Assembly: GCA_013817655.1 (NCBI GenBank)
Contig: JACDCJ010000002.1
Coordinates: 1-27,658 of the forward strand
Direction of reading: 5' to 3'
Source: Actinosomnolentus pattersoniae (SeqCode)
Lineage (GTDB): Bacteria; Actinomycetota; UBA4738
Length of the DNA stretch: 27,658 nt
Part shown: piece after piece, positions 7,660 to 15,851 of the stretch
Layout: each line of letters starts with the position of its first letter
Numbering within the stretch: the stretch's first letter is position 1
Position numbers and translations under genes: made by a program
The notes under the pieces: model-generated
Databases searched by the model: none
The model's input: only the letters and a program-made list of their open reading frames with translations
Told to the model about the DNA's origin: nothing

Positions 7660-7998
7660 ATGGAGAACCGGATCGTCCCCATGATCGCCTACGAAGACCC
7701 GGCGGGGGCCCTCGAGTGGCTCGCTATGGCCTTCGGCTTTCGCGAGCGCGGGCAGCGGTTCACCGAGCCGGATGGACGGATCACGCACGCCGAGATGGAG
7801 CTCGGCGGCAGCGTCGTCATGCTGGCCAACCCGACGCCCGACTATCAGAGCCCTCGCAGACACCGCGACGTGTGCGAGCAAACGCGTGCATGGTCGTCCG
7901 TCCCATACGTCATCGACGGCCTGCTGGTATTCGTCGTCGACGACGTCGACGAGGACCTGGAAGGGCATCGATGGATGTTCGCGCAGGCGATCGAATGA
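7660..7998 (+). CDS. VOC (glyoxalase/PhnB-like) protein, internally shortened
   Basis: A 112-residue protein. It opens like PhnB-type VOC proteins (IVPMIAYEDPAGALEWLAMAFGF, then AEMELGGSVVMLANPTPDY) and closes with the family's usual end EGHRWMFAQ. The middle-to-late part of a normal VOC domain, between YVDDVD and DLEGHRW, is missing: here VDDVDED leads straight into LEGHRW. About 30-40 residues appear to have been lost in frame, which probably removes a strand pair and metal ligands. The ATG at 7660 has GGAG upstream. Its stop overlaps the start of the dehydratase gene as ATGA. Whether it folds or works is uncertain; it may be maintained for translational coupling. Confidence 0.7.
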   Translation: MENRIVPMIAYEDPAGALEWLAMAFGFRERGQRFTEPDGRITHAEMELGGSVVMLANPTPDYQSPRRHRDVCEQTRAWSSVPYVIDGLLVFVVDDVDEDLEGHRWMFAQAIE

Positions 7999-8324
7999 CC
8001 GACCTGGCCATGCTTCAGTGCGTTCCCTGCAAGGGTGGAACGCCTCCCCTTCGGGGACCCGAACTCGACGACCTGATGGCCCGGCTCGGCAACGACTGGC
8101 GCTTGGTGAGAGACCACCACCTCGAGAAGGAGTTCGGCTTCGAGAACTTCCGTGAAGCGCTCGACTTCACCAATCGGGTCGGGGGGCTCGCCGAGGACCA
8201 GGGCCACCACCCCGACATCCACCTGGCCTGGGGAAAGGTCCGGCTGAGCATCTGGACCCACACGATCGATGGCTTGACCGAGAGCGACTTCGTCCTCGCC
8301 GCCAAGTGCGATCGGTTGCGGTAG
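7995..8324 (+). CDS. Pterin-4a-carbinolamine dehydratase (4a-hydroxytetrahydrobiopterin dehydratase)
   Basis: A 109-residue protein of the PCD/DCoH family. The signature is plain: EDQGHHPDIHLAWGKVRLSIWTH, with the active-site His-His-Pro and the later WTH. FGFENFREALDFTNRVGGLAE is the usual helix before it. It dehydrates 4a-hydroxy-pterins in pterin recycling, in the cytosol; in bacteria it may also serve in molybdopterin or folate-linked pathways. The N-terminus has CVPCKGG, a short Cys pair seen in many bacterial members. Start chosen at the ATGA overlap with the VOC gene. Confidence 0.92.
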   Translation: MTDLAMLQCVPCKGGTPPLRGPELDDLMARLGNDWRLVRDHHLEKEFGFENFREALDFTNRVGGLAEDQGHHPDIHLAWGKVRLSIWTHTIDGLTESDFVLAAKCDRLR

Positions 8325-8331
8325 GTAGCCC

Positions 8332-8676
8332 CTAGCCTTCGGCGATCGAGGCCGCGATCCGCGTGGCAAGCTCCATGTCCGCCCGGGCGTTGAGGCGGAC
8401 CCGTCCGTAAGAGACCTCAACGCCCTCACGGGCCAGGCGCCTCGCGTGTTCCTCCTCGTGCCCGGGGACCAGCCGGCCGGTCGAGGTGACCACCCGCCAC
8501 CACGGCAGCCCGTCCCCCCGGGCAAGCACGTTTCCGACCGCCCTCGCCGCACCCGGGTGTCCAGCCTCGGCCGCCACCTCCCCGTAGGTAAGGACTTCGC
8601 CCGCATCGATTCGCGCGAGGACCTGCGTAACCCGGGACTCAAAATCGCGAGGATGGCGAGCATGTGGTGGGGTCAT
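8332..8676 (-). CDS. Alkyltransferase-like (ATL) DNA-binding protein, MGMT fold
   Basis: A 114-residue single-domain protein. It keeps the DNA-binding half of O6-alkylguanine-DNA alkyltransferase: VLTYGEVAAEAG with the base-flipping Tyr31, and the Arg finger in RAVGNVL (Arg46). The active-site PCHR is replaced by PWWR (58-61), so the acceptor Cys is Trp59. ATL proteins bind O6-alkylguanine lesions without repairing them and hand them to nucleotide excision repair. The ATG at 8676 starts the conserved part; in-frame ATGs farther upstream would add an unlikely low-complexity Arg-rich leader. It is convergent with the dehydratase gene (7 nt apart) and divergent from the subtilase. Confidence 0.9.
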   Translation of the reverse strand: MTPPHARHPRDFESRVTQVLARIDAGEVLTYGEVAAEAGHPGAARAVGNVLARGDGLPWWRVVTSTGRLVPGHEEEHARRLAREGVEVSYGRVRLNARADMELATRIAASIAEG

Positions 8677-8751
8677 CGCGGCTCGACGGTACCGTGCCGG
8701 GCGGGTTCCGGCACCAGCGGGCGAGCCGTCCCGGGGGGTCGGACCGACGGA

Positions 8752-8757
8752 TATACT
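8752..8757 (+). promoter_or_regulatory. Possible -10 box for the subtilase
   Basis: TATACT lies about 70 nt before the subtilase start in a GC-rich spacer. No matching -35 box is seen, so this is a weak call based on one hexamer. Confidence 0.3.
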
Positions 8758-8828
8758 CCGCCCAATGCCGGGAACCACCCGGCGTAGCTGGTCGGTCACG
8801 CAATGGACCAAGGACAGGGAGGTTCTGC

Positions 8829-10505
8829 ATGCGAAGAGCATCGATCGTGTTCGCCGCGCTCGTGGTGGCGCTCGCCACCATGGCCGGCGTGCCCGGCAGC
8901 GCCGCTCCATCGAGCGACGGGCCGAAGGTGGTCTATTCAGTTCTCTATCAGGACGGGGTATCGCTCTCCGCTGGCCGCGCAGCCGTATCGGCCGCAGGCG
9001 GAACTGTAGTCGAGGTCAACAAGGCGGTCGGCCTCGCCCGGGTCGAGTCCCGGAATCCGGCCTTCCTCGACGACGTGGCCCGTCAGCCCGCGCTATACGG
9101 AGCTGCTCGCAACGTCCCGATCGGCTACGCCCCGGGCAATCGTCCAAAGGACGATGGGGTGGAGCGCGACCGGGTTCTCGGCTCCGGAGCCCCAGCGGCG
9201 CCGTCGGACGAACCCGACGAGGACCCCCTGTCCGGATTGCAGTGGGACATGGACATGATCGATGCTGACGACGACGGCTCCTACGCGGTCCAGCAGGGTG
9301 ACCCCCGGGTGCTCGTCGGAATCATGGACACGGGCATCGACGGGAGTCATCCGGACATCGCGCCGAACTTCGACGCGAATCTGAGCCGGAACTTCACCGT
9401 GGACATCCCGCTCGTGGACGGCCCCTGTGAAGAGGAGCCGGACATGTCCTGCAACGACCCCGCGGATGTCGACGAGAACAGCCACGGCACGCACGTCGCC
9501 GGCACGGTGGCCGCGGCGCTGAACGGCCTGGGGACGATCGGCGTGGCGCCGGACGTGACCCTGGTCAACGTCCGGGCCGGTCAGGACTCCGGCTACTTCT
9601 TCCTGATGGAGTCGGTCAACGCTCTGACGTACTCGGGTGACATCGGGATCGACGTGGTGAACATGAGCTACTTCATCGATCCCTGGCTGTACAACTGCGC
9701 GGACAACCCGGCGGACTCCGAGGCTGCACAGCGCGAGCAGCGCACGATCATCTCCGCCACGCAGCGGGCCCTTCGGTACGCGCACATGAAGGGCGTCACC
9801 CTCGTCGCCGCCGAGGGCAACCAGGCGACCGACCTGGGCCACCCCACGACCGACGACATCAGCCCGGACTTTCCGCCCGGGTCGGAGTACCACCGCGACG
9901 TTGACAACTCCTGCCTGACGATGCCGGCGGAAGGCAACCACGTCATCGCCGTCTCGGCCCTCGGGCCAACGATGAGGAAGGCCTACTACTCGAACTACGG
10001 CGTCGAGCAGACCACCGTCTCGGCACCTGGTGGTGACCGGCGCGAGTACTACGGCACGCCTCAATGGAATGCCGTCGAGAATCGGCAGCTCTCCTCGTAC
10101 CCCTACCTCGTGGCGCTCGCAAACGGTGAGCTGAACGAGGACGGGACGCCGAACACCCCGTTCGTGATGCGAAACTGCGTCGACGGGGTGTGCGCCTACT
10201 ACTCGTGGTTCCAGGGGACGTCGATGGCGGCTCCGCACGCGGTCGGCGTCGCGGCCCTGATCGTGAGCGAGTACGGGACGGACGACCCGGGCCATCCGGG
10301 TGGGCTCACCATGCAGCCCAACGAGGTGCAGCAGATCCTGGAGGACACGGCGACGGATCACCGGTGCCCACGGCCCCGGTTGTTCCACTACCCCGATCCT
10401 GACCTGCCACCGGAGATCTACGACGCACTGTGCCAGGGGCCGGCGGAGTTCAACGGCTTCTACGGCCACGGCATCGTGAACGCGCTGGCGGCGGTAGGCG
10501 GGTAA
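8829..10505 (+). CDS. Secreted subtilisin-like serine protease (S8 family)
   Basis: A 558-residue preproprotein. Residues 1-26 form a signal peptide ending near GSAAPSS. Residues about 35-100 look like an I9-type propeptide (VVYSVLYQDG and on). The catalytic domain shows Asp167 in VGIMDTGIDGSHPDI, His219 in NSHGTHVAGT, oxyanion Asn331 in AAEGN and Ser465 in FQGTSMAAPHAVG. Several Cys pairs (C200/C208, C290, C362, C450/C455) suit an extracellular enzyme. The ATG at 8829 has GGGAGG eight bases upstream. The tail is short, with no cell-wall anchor or PPC domain. It ends before a strong terminator, so it is not in one operon with the CHAT gene. Confidence 0.95.
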   Translation: MRRASIVFAALVVALATMAGVPGSAAPSSDGPKVVYSVLYQDGVSLSAGRAAVSAAGGTVVEVNKAVGLARVESRNPAFLDDVARQPALYGAARNVPIGYAPGNRPKDDGVERDRVLGSGAPAAPSDEPDEDPLSGLQWDMDMIDADDDGSYAVQQGDPRVLVGIMDTGIDGSHPDIAPNFDANLSRNFTVDIPLVDGPCEEEPDMSCNDPADVDENSHGTHVAGTVAAALNGLGTIGVAPDVTLVNVRAGQDSGYFFLMESVNALTYSGDIGIDVVNMSYFIDPWLYNCADNPADSEAAQREQRTIISATQRALRYAHMKGVTLVAAEGNQATDLGHPTTDDISPDFPPGSEYHRDVDNSCLTMPAEGNHVIAVSALGPTMRKAYYSNYGVEQTTVSAPGGDRREYYGTPQWNAVENRQLSSYPYLVALANGELNEDGTPNTPFVMRNCVDGVCAYYSWFQGTSMAAPHAVGVAALIVSEYGTDDPGHPGGLTMQPNEVQQILEDTATDHRCPRPRLFHYPDPDLPPEIYDALCQGPAEFNGFYGHGIVNALAAVGG

Positions 10506-10534
10506 GCCGGCTAGCGGAGAAGAACGGACGAAGG

Positions 10535-10566
10535 CGAGGCGCCGCCCCGAAAGGGGCGGCGCCTCG
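10535..10566 (+). terminator. Strong GC-rich terminator after the subtilase gene
   Basis: A perfect 14-bp stem, CGAGGCGCCGCCCC with its complement, is closed by a GAAA loop and begins 30 nt after the stop codon. The following bases (TGCGTCTTC) are only mildly T-rich, as is common in high-GC genomes. Confidence 0.85.
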
Positions 10567-10648
10567 TGCGTCTTCGGAGGTGATCCACGGTCAATCCTCT
10601 GGACCGCTCGCCCGGGGTGGTGCGAAGATGCGCCCCGGGAGGGTGGCG

Positions 10649-13456
10649 ATGAGCCGAGAACTCTTCGGGGCATGGGGCCGGGAGCTCTCGGACGATCAGT
10701 TCGCGCGAGCCCTGGCGGGATTGGGCGTGCTGATCGGGATCCTCCGCGACCGCGGCGACCTCCAGCCTGCTCCGATGCCCGTTGGCGTCGGGGACGTCAC
10801 GGTCGCTCCCGCGCCCGTCGCCTCCCGCGAGCGGTACGAGCTGATGCTTGGTGGGCTCCTTTCGAGCGGGCGGCCCCTGGTGTGGGACCTGTCTCCACTG
10901 GAGGAGTCCGCGGCCGGAAAGTGGGCGGCCGCCCTCGAGTGGGTGGGAGCGGCGGAGCTGGCCGAGGCCTGGGGGGGCGCAGTCGGTGCCTCGATGACGC
11001 CGGTGCTCGAGATCCATCCCGTCCCCCCGATCGCAGACCCCTGGCTGCTGGAGCGGCTGACTGCCTCCAGGCTGGACATCAGCGGGGCCTACGTCCCGCT
11101 GCCCGAGCCCGAGGGACGCTTCCGATGGGCATGGCCACTCAGGCTCGGCTTCCTCCCCGACCCCGCTTCTCGGGCGCTGCGCGATCGCCTCTATTCCGCG
11201 CTTCCCGACTACCTTGGTGGACTCACGGAGGGCGAGGTCGGTCCGAGCCGGTGCGACGTTCTGGTCGTGCCGGCCGGCCTGGCGGGGGCGCTCGACCTGC
11301 TGGAGAGGGTCGCACGTGTCTCACACGTGCCGCAGGCCACGTGCGCCATCCTCGTCGGCGCCGGCGTGGGCCTGGAGGAGGGATTCGGGCGAGTTCCGGA
11401 GCTCGTTTCCCGCCTCTCCGGGTGGGGCGCGTCGCTGAGCCCAGTCGCAGATGACGCGCTCGAACTCTGGTTCGAGGCGTTCGTTCGCGAGCTGTCCCAC
11501 GACAAGGGGCTGGCCGAAGCCATCCGGTGGGCCGGTGATGCCGGCCACGCCCAGTGGGCCCTTCTCTTCGCGGCGCCTCGGCTGGTCGAGTCGGGTCGGC
11601 TCTCGTTCGCGGTGACGGCGCCAAACGAACGGATGATGGCGACGGCGGGCGGTCACACCTTCGAGCTGCCAGCAGAGGCCGCAGCGGAGCTGGGTGTCCC
11701 ACCCAGCACGCCGATTCGACGGGAGGCGCCACAGCGGTTCATTCGAGTCGGCGTGACCGATCTCGAGAGGGAGGACGCGCCCCTCCGTCGGGCGTTCCGA
11801 GCGGGCGGCGATCATGAGCTATCCGTCGCGATCGGCGCCAGAAACGAGCGGTCGATCGTGGCCGACCGGCCGTTCCCGGTCGAGAAGCTGCCGCCAAGCC
11901 GCAACGGACATCGCCTCACGGTTGTTTTCACCGAGCCCCTCCTCCTGCCCGAGCCTCTGGTCGAGACGATCGAGCTTCCACCAGTGGGCGAGAGCGATGC
12001 CGCCCGTTTCAAGCTCTTCGTGCCGGCTGAAGCCGAGTCGGTCGAGGCGCGGATCGCCGTCCTTCACCGCGGGCGGATCCTCCAGACAGCGCTCCTACGA
12101 GGCGGCGTCCTCCCCCCCGACCGGCTGGAGACCCCTGGGGCTGAGGCGCCGGATGGCGGACCCGCCATTCGCGTCATCGTCGAGGCGAACATTCGCCCGG
12201 GCCTTGTCGATCTCGACGATCGGCAGCGATTCGACGCAGCGATCGTGCTGAACCACGACCGCGACGGCCGGAGCGCCGCCACACTGATAAACGGGAAAAA
12301 GGCGGCGATCCTGAAGCTCGACTGGGCCCGGCAGGCCGTGCAGAGCATCGAGAGCGTCTTCGCCGCCGCCGAGGCCGACCGGGCGTTCGACCGGAAACTG
12401 GACTCGGAGGTCTCGCTGGGGCACCTCCGGGGCCTGGCGGTGGAGGGCCACCTGCTGTACCAGAACTTGGGGGTGGTCTTCGAGAGAACCTTCGGACGGA
12501 AGCGGCTGGAGCGCATCCAGGTTCTTTCCGCAAACCCGAACAGCCCCCTCCCGCTGGAGGTCGTCTACGACCTGGATCCACCCGCCAGAGACGCCGCCCT
12601 GTGCCCCAATGCCGAACGTGCGCTCATCGATGGCCGCTGCGACGGCTCGTCCCACGATCTGAATGCGGAGGGCCATCTGGACGTGGTCTGCCCCGCGGGG
12701 TTCTGGGGCATCACGAAGGTGATCGAACGCCAGGCCGTCGACCCGGACCGCCTCAGCGAGCCTGTGGACTTCGATCACGCGGTCACCTCGGAGCCGGTGG
12801 GACGCAGAAAGACGCTCGCCGGCGTGACAGGAATGCTCTTCGCGGCGAGCGCTCACGTCAACGACGTGAGCAAGACGGAGCTGAAGCGGGTCACGGCGTC
12901 GCTTAAGTCACTCCTCGGAGCCGATCGCCTTCACCCAACGGACACATGGAAGGAATGGGCCGCGCAGGTTCGGTCGGGCGAGCCATCACTGCTGCTGCTG
13001 CTCGCCCACCAGACGCTCGAGGGAGGCATCACGCCGGCGCTCGAGATCAACGAGGAGCGGGCGGGCGAGCGCCGGAAGGCCGGCGAGATCACCGAGCACT
13101 ACGTGAACGTTAATCGGGATCGACCGGGCCCGATCGTGCTCCTCCTCGGTTGCGACACGGCCGTTCCCCAGGACCATTACCAATCCTTCGTCGTGCAGTT
13201 CCGCGCCGTCGGCGCTTCCATCGTCGTAGGCACGCTCGCCCCCGTGCTGGGCCGGCACGCGGGACGCGCGGCCGAAGCTCTGGTCGAGGAGCTGCAGGCG
13301 CTGACGCGGGCGGACGCCGCGCCGGATCGCGGCATCGCCTTCGGAGACGTCATCCGGCAGATCCGCAGGAGGCTCCTGGCCAGGGGCATCCTGATGTCCC
13401 TGTGTCTCACGTCCTACGGCGACGCCGACTGGCGGCTCGCCCCGGCGAAAGGCTGA
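10649..13456 (+). CDS. CHAT-domain (caspase-like) protease, 935 residues
   Basis: The C-terminal part is a CHAT domain. His787 lies in LLLLLAHQTLEGG and Cys835 in IVLLLGCDTA, the usual His/Cys dyad, and the end DADWRLA is typical. At about 400-530 there is a beta-rich segment (HELSVAIGARNE, then FPVEKLPPSRNGHRLTVVF, then IAVLHRGRILQTALLRG) known to precede CHAT in actinobacterial proteins. The first 350 residues (VLVVPAGLAGALDLLERVA, then a glycine-rich patch) are not recognised; they may bind a partner or signal. The ATG at 10649 has GGGAGG upstream, so I prefer it to the ATG at 10628. There is no signal peptide, so the protein is cytosolic. It is followed after 4 nt by an MBL hydrolase gene. 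CHAT proteases act in gasdermin and type III CRISPR immunity; a conflict role here is inferred. Confidence 0.88.
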   Translation: MSRELFGAWGRELSDDQFARALAGLGVLIGILRDRGDLQPAPMPVGVGDVTVAPAPVASRERYELMLGGLLSSGRPLVWDLSPLEESAAGKWAAALEWVGAAELAEAWGGAVGASMTPVLEIHPVPPIADPWLLERLTASRLDISGAYVPLPEPEGRFRWAWPLRLGFLPDPASRALRDRLYSALPDYLGGLTEGEVGPSRCDVLVVPAGLAGALDLLERVARVSHVPQATCAILVGAGVGLEEGFGRVPELVSRLSGWGASLSPVADDALELWFEAFVRELSHDKGLAEAIRWAGDAGHAQWALLFAAPRLVESGRLSFAVTAPNERMMATAGGHTFELPAEAAAELGVPPSTPIRREAPQRFIRVGVTDLEREDAPLRRAFRAGGDHELSVAIGARNERSIVADRPFPVEKLPPSRNGHRLTVVFTEPLLLPEPLVETIELPPVGESDAARFKLFVPAEAESVEARIAVLHRGRILQTALLRGGVLPPDRLETPGAEAPDGGPAIRVIVEANIRPGLVDLDDRQRFDAAIVLNHDRDGRSAATLINGKKAAILKLDWARQAVQSIESVFAAAEADRAFDRKLDSEVSLGHLRGLAVEGHLLYQNLGVVFERTFGRKRLERIQVLSANPNSPLPLEVVYDLDPPARDAALCPNAERALIDGRCDGSSHDLNAEGHLDVVCPAGFWGITKVIERQAVDPDRLSEPVDFDHAVTSEPVGRRKTLAGVTGMLFAASAHVNDVSKTELKRVTASLKSLLGADRLHPTDTWKEWAAQVRSGEPSLLLLLAHQTLEGGITPALEINEERAGERRKAGEITEHYVNVNRDRPGPIVLLLGCDTAVPQDHYQSFVVQFRAVGASIVVGTLAPVLGRHAGRAAEALVEELQALTRADAAPDRGIAFGDVIRQIRRRLLARGILMSLCLTSYGDADWRLAPAKG

Positions 13457-13460
13457 GTCG

Positions 13461-14564
13461 ATGTTCACGATCACGATGCTTCCGGCCCGCCAGGGCGATT
13501 GCCTGTGGATCGAGTACGGCGACGAATCGGAGGCGACCCCGCACCGCATCCTGATCGACTGCGGCACCTCCTCGACCTATGACAAGGCCCTCAAGGCCCA
13601 CCTCGAGGCGTTGGGGCCAGACCTTTACATCGACCTGTTCATCGTGACCCACATCGACACCGACCACATCGGCGGCGTGCTCGAGCTCCTGGAGAACCCG
13701 CCGGCCGGCCTGCGGATCGGACAGGTCTGGTTCAATGCCTGGCGCCATCTCGAACCCGACGCGCTAGACCTCCTGGGACCCATCGACGGGGAGATCCTGA
13801 GCGTGCAGCTCGATCGCACGGGATGGAAGTGGAACACTTCCTTCCGGCAGAAGGGCCACGCGGCCGCGGTTCGGTCGAGTGGTCCCCTACGCTCCTACCG
13901 CCTCCCCGGGAGCATGACCCTGACGCTGCTGTCTCCCGGGGCAGAGCAGCTGCGCCGCCTCCGCGACAACTGGGAGACCGTCATCCGTCAGGAGGGCCTG
14001 GCGCCGGGCGAGCCGTCGACGCGTCTGCGCGAGAAGGCGGCCCGAAAGGGGGTGAAGCTCGACTTCCTGGGCCCGGCCGATCCGGTTCGGGCGTGGGCGG
14101 ATGCCGAGACCGATCTCGACGAGACGCCGGCGAACGGCAGCACCATCGCGGTCCTGGCCGAGCGGGAGGAAGAGGACGGCACCACGAAGAGCTGCCTTCT
14201 CGCCGGTGACGCCTACGCTCCCGTCCTCGCGGCCGGGATCCAGCGGCTGGCCGAGGAGCGTGGGGAGCCGAGGCTGCGGGTGGACGCCTTCAAGCTCCCC
14301 CATCACGGAAGCCGGCGAAACGTCACCAGGGAGCTGCTGAAGGGGGTCGATTGCCGCCGCTACCTCTTCTCGAGCGACGGCACGATCTACAAGCATCCGG
14401 ACCCCGAAGCCGTGGCCCGGGTAATCCTTTACGGCGGCCCACGCCCGATCCTGACCTTCAACTACCGCACCAAGTTCACCGAGCCCTGGGCCAATCCGGC
14501 GTACCTGAGGCGCCACCGGTACAGCGTCGAGTTCGGCGACGGCTCCGCGACGGTCACTCTGTAG
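13461..14564 (+). CDS. MBL-fold hydrolase, ComEC/Rec2-like, partner of the CHAT protease
   Basis: A 367-residue protein. The start MFTITMLPARQGDCLWIEYG is typical of MBL proteins found beside proteases in conflict-type loci. Metal ligands are seen in THIDTDHIGG (His64, Asp66, Asp68, His69), AGD (Asp250) and LPHHGSRRN (His281, His282). HIDTDH replaces the common HxHxDH, so Asp takes the second His position, as in the ComEC-like branch, which may act on nucleic acid or nucleotides. It starts 4 nt after the CHAT stop and is surely co-translated. The 3' end overlaps the convergent GntR gene by 11 bp. The substrate is not known. Confidence 0.9.
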   Translation: MFTITMLPARQGDCLWIEYGDESEATPHRILIDCGTSSTYDKALKAHLEALGPDLYIDLFIVTHIDTDHIGGVLELLENPPAGLRIGQVWFNAWRHLEPDALDLLGPIDGEILSVQLDRTGWKWNTSFRQKGHAAAVRSSGPLRSYRLPGSMTLTLLSPGAEQLRRLRDNWETVIRQEGLAPGEPSTRLREKAARKGVKLDFLGPADPVRAWADAETDLDETPANGSTIAVLAEREEEDGTTKSCLLAGDAYAPVLAAGIQRLAEERGEPRLRVDAFKLPHHGSRRNVTRELLKGVDCRRYLFSSDGTIYKHPDPEAVARVILYGGPRPILTFNYRTKFTEPWANPAYLRRHRYSVEFGDGSATVTL

Positions 14565-14931
14565 AGGCGGTGACCGATTCGAGGGCCCTCCGGATAGACT
14601 CGACGGCTCGCGCTTGGTCCGCACCCAGTTGCGCGGCCCGGACCGCGAACGATCGCGCGGCGGCCTCGAGCTCCCCGCCGCCCCCCCGTGAAGGCACCTT
14701 CCGAATGAACGTGCCGTGCCGCCCGCGTGTGACGATGACGCCCTCTTGCTCGAGCTCTCGGTAGGCACGGGCCACCGTCCCTCCGGCCAACCCGAGGTCC
14801 GACGCGAGCTGGCGGATGGCTGGGAGCCGGCTCCCTTCCCGAAGAACTCCGCTGACGGCCATCGTCGCGATCTGCGACCGGATCTGCTCGTAGGGCGGAA
14901 CGTGCGAGTCCGGTTCGATCCGCAGGATCAT
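14554..14931 (-). CDS. GntR-family regulator (YtrA-type)
   Basis: A 125-residue regulator. A winged helix fills residues about 10-77 (VPPYEQIRSQIA, LPAIRQLASDLGLAGGTVARAYRELEQEGVIVT), followed by a short helical tail without an FCD or UTRA ligand domain, which is the YtrA pattern. YtrA regulators are usually autorepressors placed in operons with membrane proteins. Its ATG overlaps the stop of the membrane protein gene (ATGA), so the two are translated together. Start chosen at 14931. It probably acts on the palindrome at 15797-15818. Confidence 0.9.
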   Translation of the reverse strand: MILRIEPDSHVPPYEQIRSQIATMAVSGVLREGSRLPAIRQLASDLGLAGGTVARAYRELEQEGVIVTRGRHGTFIRKVPSRGGGGELEAAARSFAVRAAQLGADQARAVESIRRALESVTASTE

Positions 14932-15779
14932 GCCGTCGCCCCATGATGGGTTCGCCGGACCTGCCAGTGATCGGGCCTGCTGACATGCATCCAACTCCCG
15001 AGGGCGACCAGGCCACACGCGAGCCCGATCCACGGAAGCACCCACCGAAGGAGCTGGATATCAATGATGGTGCCCACTGCGGCGATCTCCGCCCCGACGA
15101 TGATCAGCTCGAGCGCGATCCCGGCCCCGGCAAGCGCGTGGAGGGAGGCCGATCGGACCGCGTCGTCGGCCTGCACCAGATCTCCTTCCACGGCAGACTG
15201 TGGGCGCCCGACGATGTAGCGCTGAAGCAGCTCTATCCCCACCAGGATCAGCAGAATCATCGACACCATGACCATCCATGGAGGGAGGATCTCTGGCGAG
15301 CGGCTCACTCTCTCCGGAACGGAGAGGTAGATGAGAAGGAGCATCAAACCTGCTGCAGCGGTAGCGCGCAGCGTGATCGTCAGGGCCGAGGGAAGGTAAT
15401 CGCGCAGGTCTCTCGGCACGAGAGCGGCCGTGGGGACCATCGCCTTCGGGCGCTTCAGAAGCAGTTCCGCCACCACGGCACCGACCAGGTATCCGACGAG
15501 GCCGTTGAGCAGGCCGAAGTCGAACGGCTGGGGAATCGGCTCTCCCACGAAGGCCATGTATATGACCGGTGTCAGAAGCCCCGCGACCCCGCACCCCGTC
15601 CGCAGGATCCGGGTCCGCCTGATGTACGAGCGAACGAACGTCCGGTTCCGCGGCGTGAGCTCCAAGCGCATGCTGCGGGCCCACTCTTCGACCTGCCAGC
15701 GCCGCCAGCTCGACCCAAGGTGCATGGCGATCAACGCCAGTATCAGCGCCGTAAGGAGCCCCTGCACCAAGCCCTCCAT
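14928..15779 (-). CDS. Multi-pass membrane protein of unknown function
   Basis: A 283-residue protein with about seven to eight hydrophobic segments (for example LLTALILALIAMHLG, AAGLMLLLIYLSV, MVMVSMILLILVGIELL, WVLPWIGLACGLVALG) and basic loops between. I do not recognise the family. The ATG at 15779 follows AGGGGGG at good spacing; the in-frame ATG at 15818 lies within the promoter/operator palindrome. It is co-transcribed with the GntR regulator, an arrangement seen for stress-responsive membrane proteins. Confidence 0.75.
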   Translation of the reverse strand: MEGLVQGLLTALILALIAMHLGSSWRRWQVEEWARSMRLELTPRNRTFVRSYIRRTRILRTGCGVAGLLTPVIYMAFVGEPIPQPFDFGLLNGLVGYLVGAVVAELLLKRPKAMVPTAALVPRDLRDYLPSALTITLRATAAAGLMLLLIYLSVPERVSRSPEILPPWMVMVSMILLILVGIELLQRYIVGRPQSAVEGDLVQADDAVRSASLHALAGAGIALELIIVGAEIAAVGTIIDIQLLRWVLPWIGLACGLVALGSWMHVSRPDHWQVRRTHHGATA

Positions 15780-15796
15780 CCCGTCCCCCCTCAGGT

Positions 15797-15818
15797 TTGT
15801 ATCACTGTATCGACACAA
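15797..15818 (-). promoter_or_regulatory. Probable operator of the GntR/membrane-protein pair
   Basis: TTGTATC, eight bases, then GACACAA forms an inverted repeat with one mismatch (TTGTATC against TTGTGTC). It sits 18 nt upstream of the start codon in a locally AT-rich patch, also containing a further GTATC copy. Position and symmetry suit a YtrA-type operator overlapping the promoter. Confidence 0.5.
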
Positions 15819-15851
15819 TAGGACGAACGAGTCCGACCGTCAAGCGGGGCG

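Noticed and set aside
9093..10673. A long open frame on the minus strand opposite the subtilase (526 codons)
   Set aside because: It is a shadow of high-GC codon bias, rich in Arg and Val with no family motif; the same holds for the long frame at 17146-18621 opposite the propeller and 25131-26114 opposite plsC.
8829..13456. Subtilase and CHAT protease as one protease cascade
   Set aside because: A strong 14-bp terminator separates them, and the subtilase is secreted while CHAT is cytosolic.
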